Shown here: piece by piece, positions 1-4,809 of the stretch
How the letters are laid out: every line of letters begins with the position of its first letter
Position numbering within the stretch: the stretch's first letter is position 1
Assembly: GCA_015485235.1 (NCBI GenBank)
Contig: WFTX01000172.1
Location: 1-6,523, forward strand
DNA length: 6,523 nucleotides
Origin: Nitrospirota bacterium
GTDB taxonomy: Bacteria > Nitrospirota > Thermodesulfovibrionia > Thermodesulfovibrionales > JdFR-85
Direction of reading: 5' to 3'
Notes under the pieces: generated by a model
Told to the model about the DNA's origin: nothing
Database searches by the model: none
What the model saw: only the letters and a program-made list of their open reading frames with translations
Position numbers and translations under genes: made by a program

Positions 1-126
1 AGTACATACAATAAGCGCCAGAGCAGACACAGGGGATCAATATCATGATCAGGCAGGTTTTGTGATAAGGAACTGATTAAGTGCTCTGCCAGGGTATGAT
101 AAAAATTGGGGGAACTCCTGATCAGT
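1..126. other. Left-edge non-coding stretch
   Basis: I see no convincing coding frame, RNA gene or complete element here. A short inverted pair (CAGAGCA at 19-25, TGCTCTG at 82-88) and the small palindrome CTGATCAG at 118-125 are present, but neither forms a compelling structure. A TATGAT hexamer at 95-100 has only a poor -35 partner. This is probably intergenic sequence upstream of the riboswitch promoter. It may include regulatory sites that I cannot identify. Confidence 0.4.
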
Positions 127-155
127 TTGACTTTTTGAGTCGATTGGATTAAAAT
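127..155 (+). promoter_or_regulatory. Sigma70-type promoter of the fluoride-riboswitch operon
   Basis: A -35 box TTGACT (127-132) and a -10 box TAAAAT (150-155) are separated by exactly 17 nt, the optimal housekeeping-sigma spacing. The predicted transcription start is near 161-163, just before the first base of the riboswitch P1 stem at 165. The transcript would therefore begin almost directly with the aptamer. That placement, independent of the box matches, supports the call. No start site has been measured. Confidence 0.7.
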
Positions 156-164
156 CTACTGTAT

Positions 165-224
165 AGGCGATGGAGTCCGCCTTTAACCGCCTGTGGCCTT
201 GCCAGAGGGCTAATGACTCCTGTA
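165..224 (+). promoter_or_regulatory. Fluoride riboswitch aptamer (crcB motif)
   Basis: This is a cis-regulatory RNA that binds fluoride with Mg2+. Stem P1 is AGGCG (165-169) with CGCCT (178-182), closing the loop ATGGAGTC (170-177). The loop strand GGAGTC (172-177) is perfectly complementary to GACTCC (215-220), giving the diagnostic 6-bp pseudoknot. Between them lie the conserved TTTAACCGC joining segment (182-190), an imperfect stem-loop at about 189-210 (core TGGC 194-197 with GCCA 201-204), and the signature GGCTAATGACTCCTG (208-222). The order and primary sequence match the family consensus GGCGATGG..GT.CGCC..AACCGC...GCTAATGAC.CCT closely. In this family ligand binding stabilises the pseudoknot. 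The downstream gene is a cation/proton antiporter, a recognised type of target for this riboswitch. Confidence 0.95.
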
Positions 225-245
225 ACACTTTGTTGCTACAGGAGG
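217..245 (+). promoter_or_regulatory. Riboswitch expression platform: hairpin that hides a Shine-Dalgarno
   Basis: CTCCTGTA (217-224) pairs perfectly with TACAGGAG (237-244). An inner ACA (225-227) with TGT (231-233) can extend the stem around a 3-nt bulge. This hairpin uses the same CTCC bases (217-220) as the aptamer pseudoknot, so the two structures exclude each other. The 3' arm contains AGGAGG (240-245), a strong Shine-Dalgarno placed 6 nt before the ATG at 252. No T-run follows the hairpin, so it looks translational rather than a terminator. Predicted logic: without fluoride the Shine-Dalgarno is masked; with fluoride the pseudoknot takes the CTCC strand and exposes it. Confidence 0.8.
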
Positions 246-251
246 TGCTTC

Positions 252-350
252 ATGGCAGGACTCTATCAGATAATCCCCTGTCCAGACTATTCAAATCCCT
301 GCCGTCGATCTTCATACCTTCCTGCTCCGGAGGTCTTTCATGGCCGTTAG
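252..350 (+). CDS. 32-codon leader ORF linking the riboswitch to the antiporter
   Basis: An ATG at 252 sits 6 nt after AGGAGG, the Shine-Dalgarno masked by the riboswitch hairpin. The frame runs 32 codons to a TAG at 348-350, overlapping the antiporter ATG (340) by 11 nt in a different frame. The peptide begins MAGLYQIIPC and ends APEVFHGR. It has no recognisable domain, signal peptide or membrane segment, and contains two Cys and several Pro. I infer that its role is as a translated leader: ribosomes loaded under riboswitch control would end across the antiporter start and could promote reinitiation. It is not an alternative antiporter N-terminus, because it is in another frame and the antiporter already starts cleanly. 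It could also be a fortuitous ORF, with the real control acting otherwise. Confidence 0.5.
   Translation: MAGLYQIIPCPDYSNPCRRSSYLPAPEVFHGR
316..339 (+). promoter_or_regulatory. Antiporter ribosome binding site in a small hairpin
   Basis: GGAGG (329-333) lies 6 nt before the ATG at 340 and fixes that start. ACCTTC (316-321) can pair with GGAGGT (329-334), including one G-T wobble, around a 7-nt loop, which would partly mask the site. The hairpin lies inside the leader ORF, so a ribosome translating the leader would open it. That fits translational coupling, although a 6-bp stem is only modest evidence. Confidence 0.5.
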
Positions 351-1524
351 TCTCGCCCTCGTAGTGATCCTTGGACTCCTTGCTGACTACCTCTTTACCA
401 GGGTCAGACTCCCCGGACTTGTGGGGATGCTCATAGTGGGTATCATCTGCGGACCCTATGTCCTTAATCTGATGCAGCCTGAACTGATGAAGGTCTCTGC
501 AGACCTCAGGATGGTCGCCCTGATCGTGATACTCCTCAGGGCAGGACTTGAACTCAGGAGGGATACACTCAACCGGGTTGGAAGGCCCGCATTAATGCTT
601 TCATGTATTCCTGCAGTTTTTGAGGGTGCTGCAATAACCCTCCTGGGACCGCACTTCCTGCATATCACATATCTCGAGTCCGCGATACTCGGTGCAATCC
701 TGGCGGCAGTCTCACCGGCTGTGGTGGTGCCCCTGATGATCAGTTTCATTGACAGGAAGATGGGAACAAGGAAGGGCATTCCCACATTGATGCTTGCCGG
801 CTCGTCAATTGATGACGTATTTGTAATCGTTGTATTCTCCATCCTCCTTGGAATGTATACCGGGGCAAAGACCAACATACTGCTTAAACTCCTTGAGATA
901 CCCGAGTCCATCATACTGGGAATAATCGTTGGAGCCATCTCCGGCTATCTCCTCTACAGGATATTCGAACGTTACAGACTGAGGGCCACCAAGATGACCA
1001 TCAATATCGTGGCCGTATCAATACTGCTTATCTGGCTTGAAGAAACACTCAAGGACAGGGTCGCCCTGTCAGGTCTCCTCGGGGTAATGACCATAGGGTT
1101 CATACTTCTTGAAAAGTCCGAAGTGAGGGCACACAAGATGTCGCAAAAGCTCTCAAAGGTCTGGATATTTGCAGAGATACTCCTCTTCGTGCTCGTCGGT
1201 GCCCAGGTGAACATCCAGGTGGCGTGGGACGCAGGGCTTCAGGGTGCGGCACTCATATTCATAGCACTTATAGGAAGAAGCATCGGCACCTATCTGTCAC
1301 TGATGGGTACTGATCTCAATCTCAAAGAGAGACTCTTCTGTGTGATATCCTACATTCCCAAGGCAACGGTACAGGCGGCCATTGGGGCGGTCCCCCTTGA
1401 GATGGGGGTAAAACACGGCGAAATAATCCTTGCCGTTGCAGTGCTTTCCATCCTTCTTACCGCTCCCCTCGGAGCCATAGGCATAATGATAACAGGCAAC
1501 AGGTGGCTGGAAAAGAATGCATAA
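340..1524 (+). CDS. Cation/proton antiporter, NHA (SLC9B)-like, under fluoride riboswitch control
   Basis: A 394-residue multi-pass inner-membrane exchanger of the Na_H_Exchanger fold (CPA superfamily), expected to swap Na+ or another monovalent cation for H+. Visible landmarks: first membrane helix from residue 3, followed by the RLPGLVGMLIVGIICGP segment (23-39); ILLRAGLEL (64-72); the unwound-helix motif AVSPAVVVP (123-131); the aspartate pair in SSIDDV (D158, D159), the cation/proton site; R313; and IPKATVQAAIG with K341. The RAGLEL, SPAVVVP, KGIPTL, DD and PKATVQAA combination resembles animal NHA2 and its bacterial relatives more than NhaA or NhaP. A DD rather than ND pair suggests the electrogenic CPA2 type. 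The ATG at 340 is the only start codon after the in-frame stop at 271, and it has a good ribosome site. The length is normal. The upstream fluoride riboswitch suggests a role during fluoride stress, for example pH or cation balance after HF entry. Direct fluoride export is not shown. Confidence 0.92.
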   Translation: MAVSLALVVILGLLADYLFTRVRLPGLVGMLIVGIICGPYVLNLMQPELMKVSADLRMVALIVILLRAGLELRRDTLNRVGRPALMLSCIPAVFEGAAITLLGPHFLHITYLESAILGAILAAVSPAVVVPLMISFIDRKMGTRKGIPTLMLAGSSIDDVFVIVVFSILLGMYTGAKTNILLKLLEIPESIILGIIVGAISGYLLYRIFERYRLRATKMTINIVAVSILLIWLEETLKDRVALSGLLGVMTIGFILLEKSEVRAHKMSQKLSKVWIFAEILLFVLVGAQVNIQVAWDAGLQGAALIFIALIGRSIGTYLSLMGTDLNLKERLFCVISYIPKATVQAAIGAVPLEMGVKHGEIILAVAVLSILLTAPLGAIGIMITGNRWLEKNA

Positions 1525-1571
1525 TGTTGGAAGGGGTATTTCGGAGAGAATGCAAAGTGTGGGAGTATTGA
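1524..1571 (+). other. 15-codon mini-ORF between antiporter and GTPase
   Basis: The antiporter stop overlaps a new ATG (TAATG, 1522-1526). That ATG opens 15 codons (MLEGVFRRECKVWEY) ending in TGA at 1569-1571, directly abutting the GTPase ATG at 1572. It is in the same frame as the GTPase, so only the TGA separates the two. No strong Shine-Dalgarno precedes 1524. It may be a coupling relay, an N-terminal extension lost to a stop, or chance. Confidence 0.2.
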
Positions 1572-3338
1572 ATGGACAGCAATTTCAAAAACATTAGAAA
1601 AGAGATCCTGCAGATGATAGATGAGGTGGCCGCCCTTGATGCCGTCTCTGAATGTCCCTGCAATGAACTCCGGGACAAGATCCTCCGGAACAGGTTCAAC
1701 CTTGTGGTTGTCGGCCAGTTCAAAAGGGGCAAGACCACCCTGATAAACGCCCTTCTCGGCACTGACCTTCTTCCCACTGCAGTAATCCCTCTGACATCAA
1801 TAGTAACCGTAATAGAGTATGGCAGGGATATTGAAGTAACGGTCTTTTTCAACAATGGGAGGACTGAGAGAATACTCCCTGAAGAACTGGCGGAATATGT
1901 CACAGAGAAAGGCAATCCCAGAAATGAAAAGGAGGTGGCAGAAGTTCTGATCAGGTATCCTTCAGAATATTTGAAGGACGGAGTCCGTCTGATAGACACC
2001 CCGGGTGTGGGCTCAGTGTATCAGCATAATACTGAAGTGGCCTATGAGTACCTGCCGCGCTCTGATGCAACGGTCTTTCTTGTATCTGTCGATCAGCCCC
2101 TCAGCAAGGCAGAGATAGACTTCCTGAAGGATGTCCGTCAGTATGCCGACCGGATTTTCTTCCTCCTTAACAAGGCCGATTACCTCAGTCCTGATGAACT
2201 GGAGGAGTCAGTGGAGTTTACACTTTTCACCCTGAGAGAGGAGGCAGGTTTTGACTCGCCCGAACTGTATACCGTTTCTGCCAGGCTCTGTCTTGACGGT
2301 AAACTCAAGGGGAGTGAAGAGCTGCTCGCCAGGAGCAACATGCCCCTGTTTGAGGATCGGCTGAGAAGGTTTCTTATCGAGGAGAAAGGGATGATCCTCC
2401 TCAGGTCTGTATCAAACAACCTGAAAAGGGTTGTTTCCGAGGCCATACTGAAGACAGAACTCCAGATAAAGGCCATTATGGCCCCCATGGAAGAGATCGA
2501 GGCAAAACTTCGGGCCTTTGAAGACAGGCTCCGTGAGATAGAGATGGAAAAGAGGGACTTTGAAATCCTCCTTGATGGAGAGAAGAAAAGGATCCTGACC
2601 GAGATCCTTGACCCCGATCTTGATGAGGCCAGAAGCCAGCTAAGGGAAGAACTCCTTCCCCGTTTTGAAGAGTTCTATCAGAAGAACAGGGGCCTTTCAC
2701 CGGGCAGGCTGAGAAAGGAGCTGGGGTCGTTTATCGGCCAGTCGGTGCGTCAGTACTACAGCATATTCAGGAAGAATGAGGATACCAGGATCTCCATTGC
2801 CTTTGAGAAGGTGGCGGAGAGGCTTCAATCCAAGATAAACCTGATAGTAGATGAGTTGCTCAGATACTCGTCAGAACTGTTCGACCTCACTTTTGAAAGA
2901 TTCACGGCTGAGGCATTCTGGAGAATGGAGTCGTCCTTTTATTTCAAGTTCAAGGACGAACCATTGATGATAGAGATGCTGGGAGAGGCCCTCACTTCTC
3001 TGATGCCCAGGTTCATCAGTAACAGAGTCATATACAAAAATATGAAAAAATATCTCCTGGAGATGATTGAACGGCAGTCGGGTCGTATCAGATGGGATTT
3101 TGTTGACAGACTTCAAAAAAGTCAGCGCGAATTCAGGTGGCAGATGATGGAGAGGATTGATGAAACCACGAAGGGAATCAGGGATGCAATCAAGAAGGGA
3201 CTCGATTACAGGGAAAAAGGCTCTGAAGAACTGGACGTCAGACAGAGGGAGATGCTGGAAGAACTGAAAAAGCTACAGGATGTCAAAGAAAGGATCAGTC
3301 GAATAATGGAGACTGACCTCCAGCAAGGGACTGCTTGA
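1572..3338 (+). CDS. Dynamin-family GTPase (bacterial dynamin-like protein)
   Basis: A 588-residue GTPase of the bacterial dynamin-like group, large GTPases that bind and remodel membranes and often act in membrane maintenance or stress. GTPase motifs are complete: G1 P-loop GQFKRGKTT (48-56), G2 threonine in PLTS (T75), G3 DTPG (142-145), G4 NKAD (200-203), and a probable G5 at TVSAR (234-238). Residues about 280-350 and 550-580 are strongly charged and heptad-like, consistent with the helical stalk. The stretch about 465-490 (LGEALTSLMPRFISNRVIY) is the more hydrophobic part of the stalk and is a candidate membrane-contact tip. No transmembrane helix or signal peptide is evident, so the protein is probably cytosolic or peripheral. 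GGGAG (1561-1565) lies 6 nt before the ATG. The gene starts 47 bp after the antiporter with no terminator between them, so co-transcription is likely. The partner or target membrane is unknown. Confidence 0.9.
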   Translation: MDSNFKNIRKEILQMIDEVAALDAVSECPCNELRDKILRNRFNLVVVGQFKRGKTTLINALLGTDLLPTAVIPLTSIVTVIEYGRDIEVTVFFNNGRTERILPEELAEYVTEKGNPRNEKEVAEVLIRYPSEYLKDGVRLIDTPGVGSVYQHNTEVAYEYLPRSDATVFLVSVDQPLSKAEIDFLKDVRQYADRIFFLLNKADYLSPDELEESVEFTLFTLREEAGFDSPELYTVSARLCLDGKLKGSEELLARSNMPLFEDRLRRFLIEEKGMILLRSVSNNLKRVVSEAILKTELQIKAIMAPMEEIEAKLRAFEDRLREIEMEKRDFEILLDGEKKRILTEILDPDLDEARSQLREELLPRFEEFYQKNRGLSPGRLRKELGSFIGQSVRQYYSIFRKNEDTRISIAFEKVAERLQSKINLIVDELLRYSSELFDLTFERFTAEAFWRMESSFYFKFKDEPLMIEMLGEALTSLMPRFISNRVIYKNMKKYLLEMIERQSGRIRWDFVDRLQKSQREFRWQMMERIDETTKGIRDAIKKGLDYREKGSEELDVRQREMLEELKKLQDVKERISRIMETDLQQGTA

Positions 3339-3403
3339 AATGCGTAGCGCTCGCTAACCATGTGGGCCTTCCCGTCTCATGGCCGCAGGGTTCTTTTCAA
3401 GCA
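3332..3403. repeat. Decayed hairpin-repeat copy at the convergent gene junction
   Basis: This lies between the ends of two convergent genes and overlaps the GTPase stop codon. CGCTCGCTAACC (3348-3359) is the exact reverse complement of 4571-4582, AGCGCTCGCT (3346-3355) is the reverse complement of 4540-4549, and CCGCAGGGTTCTT (3383-3395) is identical to 4629-4641. Internally CCATG (3358-3362) and GGG (3364-3366) can pair with CCC (3371-3373) and CATGG (3378-3382). TGCTTGAAA (3332-3340) is perfectly complementary to TTTCAAGCA (3395-3403) and brackets the whole. It appears to be a degenerate member of the family at 4540-4641. With the TTCTTTT at 3391-3397 it could act as a weak plus-strand terminator, but the stem is imperfect. 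Confidence 0.55.
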
Positions 3404-3429
3404 TGTCCTGTCTCCAGGCGTCCCCTGGC

Positions 3430-4488
3430 TCAGGCGGACTGATCGTCCGGCAACAGATCTTCTCGCAAGGACTCACCTGTATCCGATCCCAGAAGCACCG
3501 CAATCCAGCGGGTATCCTCCCTGCTCTGGAGGGCTATCTTGAGCGTCATTGTCAAAGGAACGGAAAGGAGCATACCTACCGGCCCGAAGACCCAGCCCCA
3601 GAATACCAGTGAAATGAAGACGACAAGGGTCGAGAGTCCCAGCCCCCGCCCCATAACCTTCGGCTCGATAATATTACCCGCCACTATGTTGATAACCATG
3701 TAGCCTATGGCAACCAGTCCCGCGTGGGCAAGGCCAAGCTGGATATAAGCAAGCAGGACTGCCGGAAGGGCAGCAAGGAAAGAACCGATGTTCGGTATGT
3801 AGTTCAGGAGGAAGGCCAGAAGTCCCCAGAGGAGGGCAAAATCCACCCCGAGGACCAGGAGCCATAGAGCAACAACAACACCGGTCCCGAGGCTGATAAG
3901 GGTCTTGATCGCCATGTATCTCTGGACATTGCGTATGAATGAATCGAAGTAGGGAAAGGATCTGTCCGGATCCTGAAGAACCCCCCTCAGTTTCTGCGGA
4001 AAGGTGGACGCTTCAAGGAGTATGAATACAATGGTGAAAGTAATAAGGAAGCCGTTTGTAAGTACACCCCCAAGGCCGGTAAGCATCTTTGAAGCCAGGC
4101 TCATCGCCAGTGATGGATTGAACACCTCGAAAAGTTTATCTGTGGAGATATCCATACCTGTTCTGTCAATCAATGAGAGTACTGCCGTGGCCTTCTCCCT
4201 CAGCCGTTCCTGGTAGAAGGGGAGGTTCCTGGAAAAGCTCTCTATTGACGTGCCCACCATCGTTCCAATGAGCACTGCGATGACTATGATTGCTGATATT
4301 ACAATCAGAAGGGCGAGAGCCGTGGGCACCCTTTTTTTCTGCAGCCAGAAAAGAGGCGGTGCCACTATGATGGCTATGAAGGTGGAAAGCAGAAAGGGAA
4401 CGATAAGAGGTGCGGCAACGCGCATCCCTGCAACAACTATCACAAAGGCCGCTAAAAGGACAATTATGTTCGTGTTTCTGTTATCCAT
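3430..4488 (-). CDS. AI-2E/PerM-family transporter (former UPF0118)
   Basis: A 352-residue inner-membrane protein of the AI-2E transporter family (PF01594), which includes PerM, TqsA and some Na+(Li+)/H+ antiporters; the substrate cannot be told from sequence. Order of features: two N-terminal membrane helices (about 8-45), a third (about 56-80), a soluble charged segment (about 82-135), then a hydrophobic C-terminal half. Family signatures are LNYIPNIGSFLA (228-239), NIIEPKVMGRGLGLS (272-286) and FGPVGMLLSVPLT (301-313). The length is typical and the frame intact. AGGA lies 8 nt upstream of the ATG, a moderate ribosome site. The gene converges on the GTPase and diverges from the HAD gene, so it is its own unit. 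Repeat-like hairpin sequence is found beyond both ends. No link to quorum sensing is implied by the family name. Confidence 0.9.
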   Translation of the reverse strand: MDNRNTNIIVLLAAFVIVVAGMRVAAPLIVPFLLSTFIAIIVAPPLFWLQKKRVPTALALLIVISAIIVIAVLIGTMVGTSIESFSRNLPFYQERLREKATAVLSLIDRTGMDISTDKLFEVFNPSLAMSLASKMLTGLGGVLTNGFLITFTIVFILLEASTFPQKLRGVLQDPDRSFPYFDSFIRNVQRYMAIKTLISLGTGVVVALWLLVLGVDFALLWGLLAFLLNYIPNIGSFLAALPAVLLAYIQLGLAHAGLVAIGYMVINIVAGNIIEPKVMGRGLGLSTLVVFISLVFWGWVFGPVGMLLSVPLTMTLKIALQSREDTRWIAVLLGSDTGESLREDLLPDDQSA

Positions 4489-4514
4489 TGCTGGTATCCT
4501 ATCGCTACAAGATT

Positions 4515-4520
4515 ATTATA
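4515..4520 (-). promoter_or_regulatory. Probable -10 box for the AI-2E-family gene
   Basis: The minus strand reads TATAAT here, about 26 nt before the ATG, which would give a short leader of roughly 20 nt. No good -35 hexamer is present at 16-18 nt spacing. That position falls in the foot of the 4546-4578 hairpin repeat. The -10 is a perfect match, but the promoter as a whole is weakly supported. Confidence 0.4.
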
Positions 4521-4539
4521 ACCTGAATTGAATATGCAC

Positions 4540-4582
4540 AGCGAGCGCTAACCCCGTGGTCTTGCCACGGGGTTAGCGAGCG
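4540..4582. repeat. Hairpin repeat 1: 14-bp perfect stem, TCTTG loop
   Basis: CGCTAACCCCGTGG (4546-4559) is perfectly complementary to CCACGGGGTTAGCG (4565-4578) around the loop TCTTG. The flanks GCGAG (4541-4545) and AGCG (4579-4582 region) extend the GC-rich element without pairing. It lies between divergent genes with no transcript ending nearby, and no T-run follows on either strand, so a terminator role is not favoured. Parts recur at 3346-3359, and the loop and stem pattern recurs at 4615-4637, which suggests a dispersed palindromic repeat family. Confidence 0.75.
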
Positions 4583-4614
4583 AATATAATAAAACTTCCT
4601 TACATATCGAAGAT

Positions 4615-4637
4615 ACCCTGCGGTCTTGCCGCAGGGT
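4615..4637. repeat. Hairpin repeat 2: 9-bp stem, same TCTTG loop
   Basis: ACCCTGCGG (4615-4623) pairs with CCGCAGGGT (4629-4637) around TCTTG (4624-4628). Compared with hairpin 1 the core changes from CCCCGTGG to CCCTGCGG, and the other arm changes to match, so pairing is kept. On the plus strand TTCTTCATT follows, giving some terminator character, but no plus-strand gene ends upstream. The right arm plus GTTCTT is repeated exactly at 3383-3395. Confidence 0.7.
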
Positions 4638-4657
4638 TCTTCATTGATTTAGAGCTC

Positions 4658-4684
4658 TTACTGACACTTCCGAAGTGTCAGTAA
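4658..4684. repeat. Near-perfect 27-bp palindrome
   Basis: TTACTGACACTTC (4658-4670) is perfectly complementary to GAAGTGTCAGTAA (4672-4684), with a single central C. As RNA or single-stranded DNA it would fold with a 3-nt CCG loop and 12 pairs. As duplex DNA it could be a dimeric-protein operator. With a one-base bulge the pairing extends to CTC (4655-4657) and GAG (4686-4688). It lies 79 bp upstream of the TATAAT box of the HAD gene. A dispersed repeat element is equally possible. Confidence 0.6.
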
Positions 4685-4705
4685 TGAGTGCTGCAATCCT
4701 GAGCA

Positions 4706-4730
4706 GCCTCCTGCAACTGCTACAGGGAGC
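4706..4730. repeat. Imperfect hairpin upstream of the HAD gene promoter
   Basis: GCCTCCTG (4706-4713) and CAGGGAGC (4723-4730) form 7 pairs with one mismatch and one G-T wobble around a 9-nt loop. The 3' side contains TGCTACAGG (4718-4726), a 9-mer identical to 234-242 in the riboswitch platform hairpin, which also has CTCCTG on its 5' arm. The similarity is short and may be chance. Function is unknown. Confidence 0.3.
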
Positions 4731-4762
4731 CGCAAGAGAGGTGAATTACTGGCAAATTGGGG

Positions 4763-4768
4763 TATAAT
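4763..4768 (+). promoter_or_regulatory. Probable -10 box for the HAD-cardiolipin synthase pair
   Basis: A perfect TATAAT lies 41 nt before the ATG at 4810, predicting a leader of about 35 nt. The -35 region at 16-18 nt spacing (around 4739-4746, GAGGTGAAT) matches TTGACA poorly, so activation or a weak promoter is possible. The rest of the 4489-4809 gap holds no ORF that I would call, only the palindromes listed separately and this box. Confidence 0.45.
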
Positions 4769-4809
4769 ATGTTCAACAGGCTCCGTCAGGCTGAAAACCC
4801 TTAGAAACA

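Noticed and set aside
95..100. TATGAT as a promoter -10
   Set aside because: The best -35 candidate is CTGATT at 16 nt, much weaker than the TTGACT/TAAAAT pair that begins transcription at the aptamer.
170..364. 64-codon plus-strand ORF running through the riboswitch
   Set aside because: It starts inside aptamer P1 and is constrained by RNA structure. It has no ribosome site and no recognisable product.
456..1214. Minus-strand ORFs inside the antiporter gene
   Set aside because: They are antisense shadows of a clearly real membrane protein and have low-complexity, non-family-like translations.
1457..1999. 180-codon minus-strand ORF across the antiporter-GTPase junction
   Set aside because: It lies antisense to the end of the antiporter and to the GTPase P-loop region, and its product matches no family I recognise.
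3407..3434. Nested hairpin CCTG/CCAGG...CCTGG/CAGG at the end of the AI-2E-family gene as a terminator
   Set aside because: The stem is short (4 plus 5 bp with internal loops), overlaps the stop codon and has no T-run on the minus strand.
4680..4809. A second riboswitch before the HAD gene
   Set aside because: I compared it with fluoride, cyclic-di-GMP, cobalamin and SAM signatures from memory and found no matching conserved core. The hairpins also lie upstream of the likely promoter, so they would not be in the transcript.
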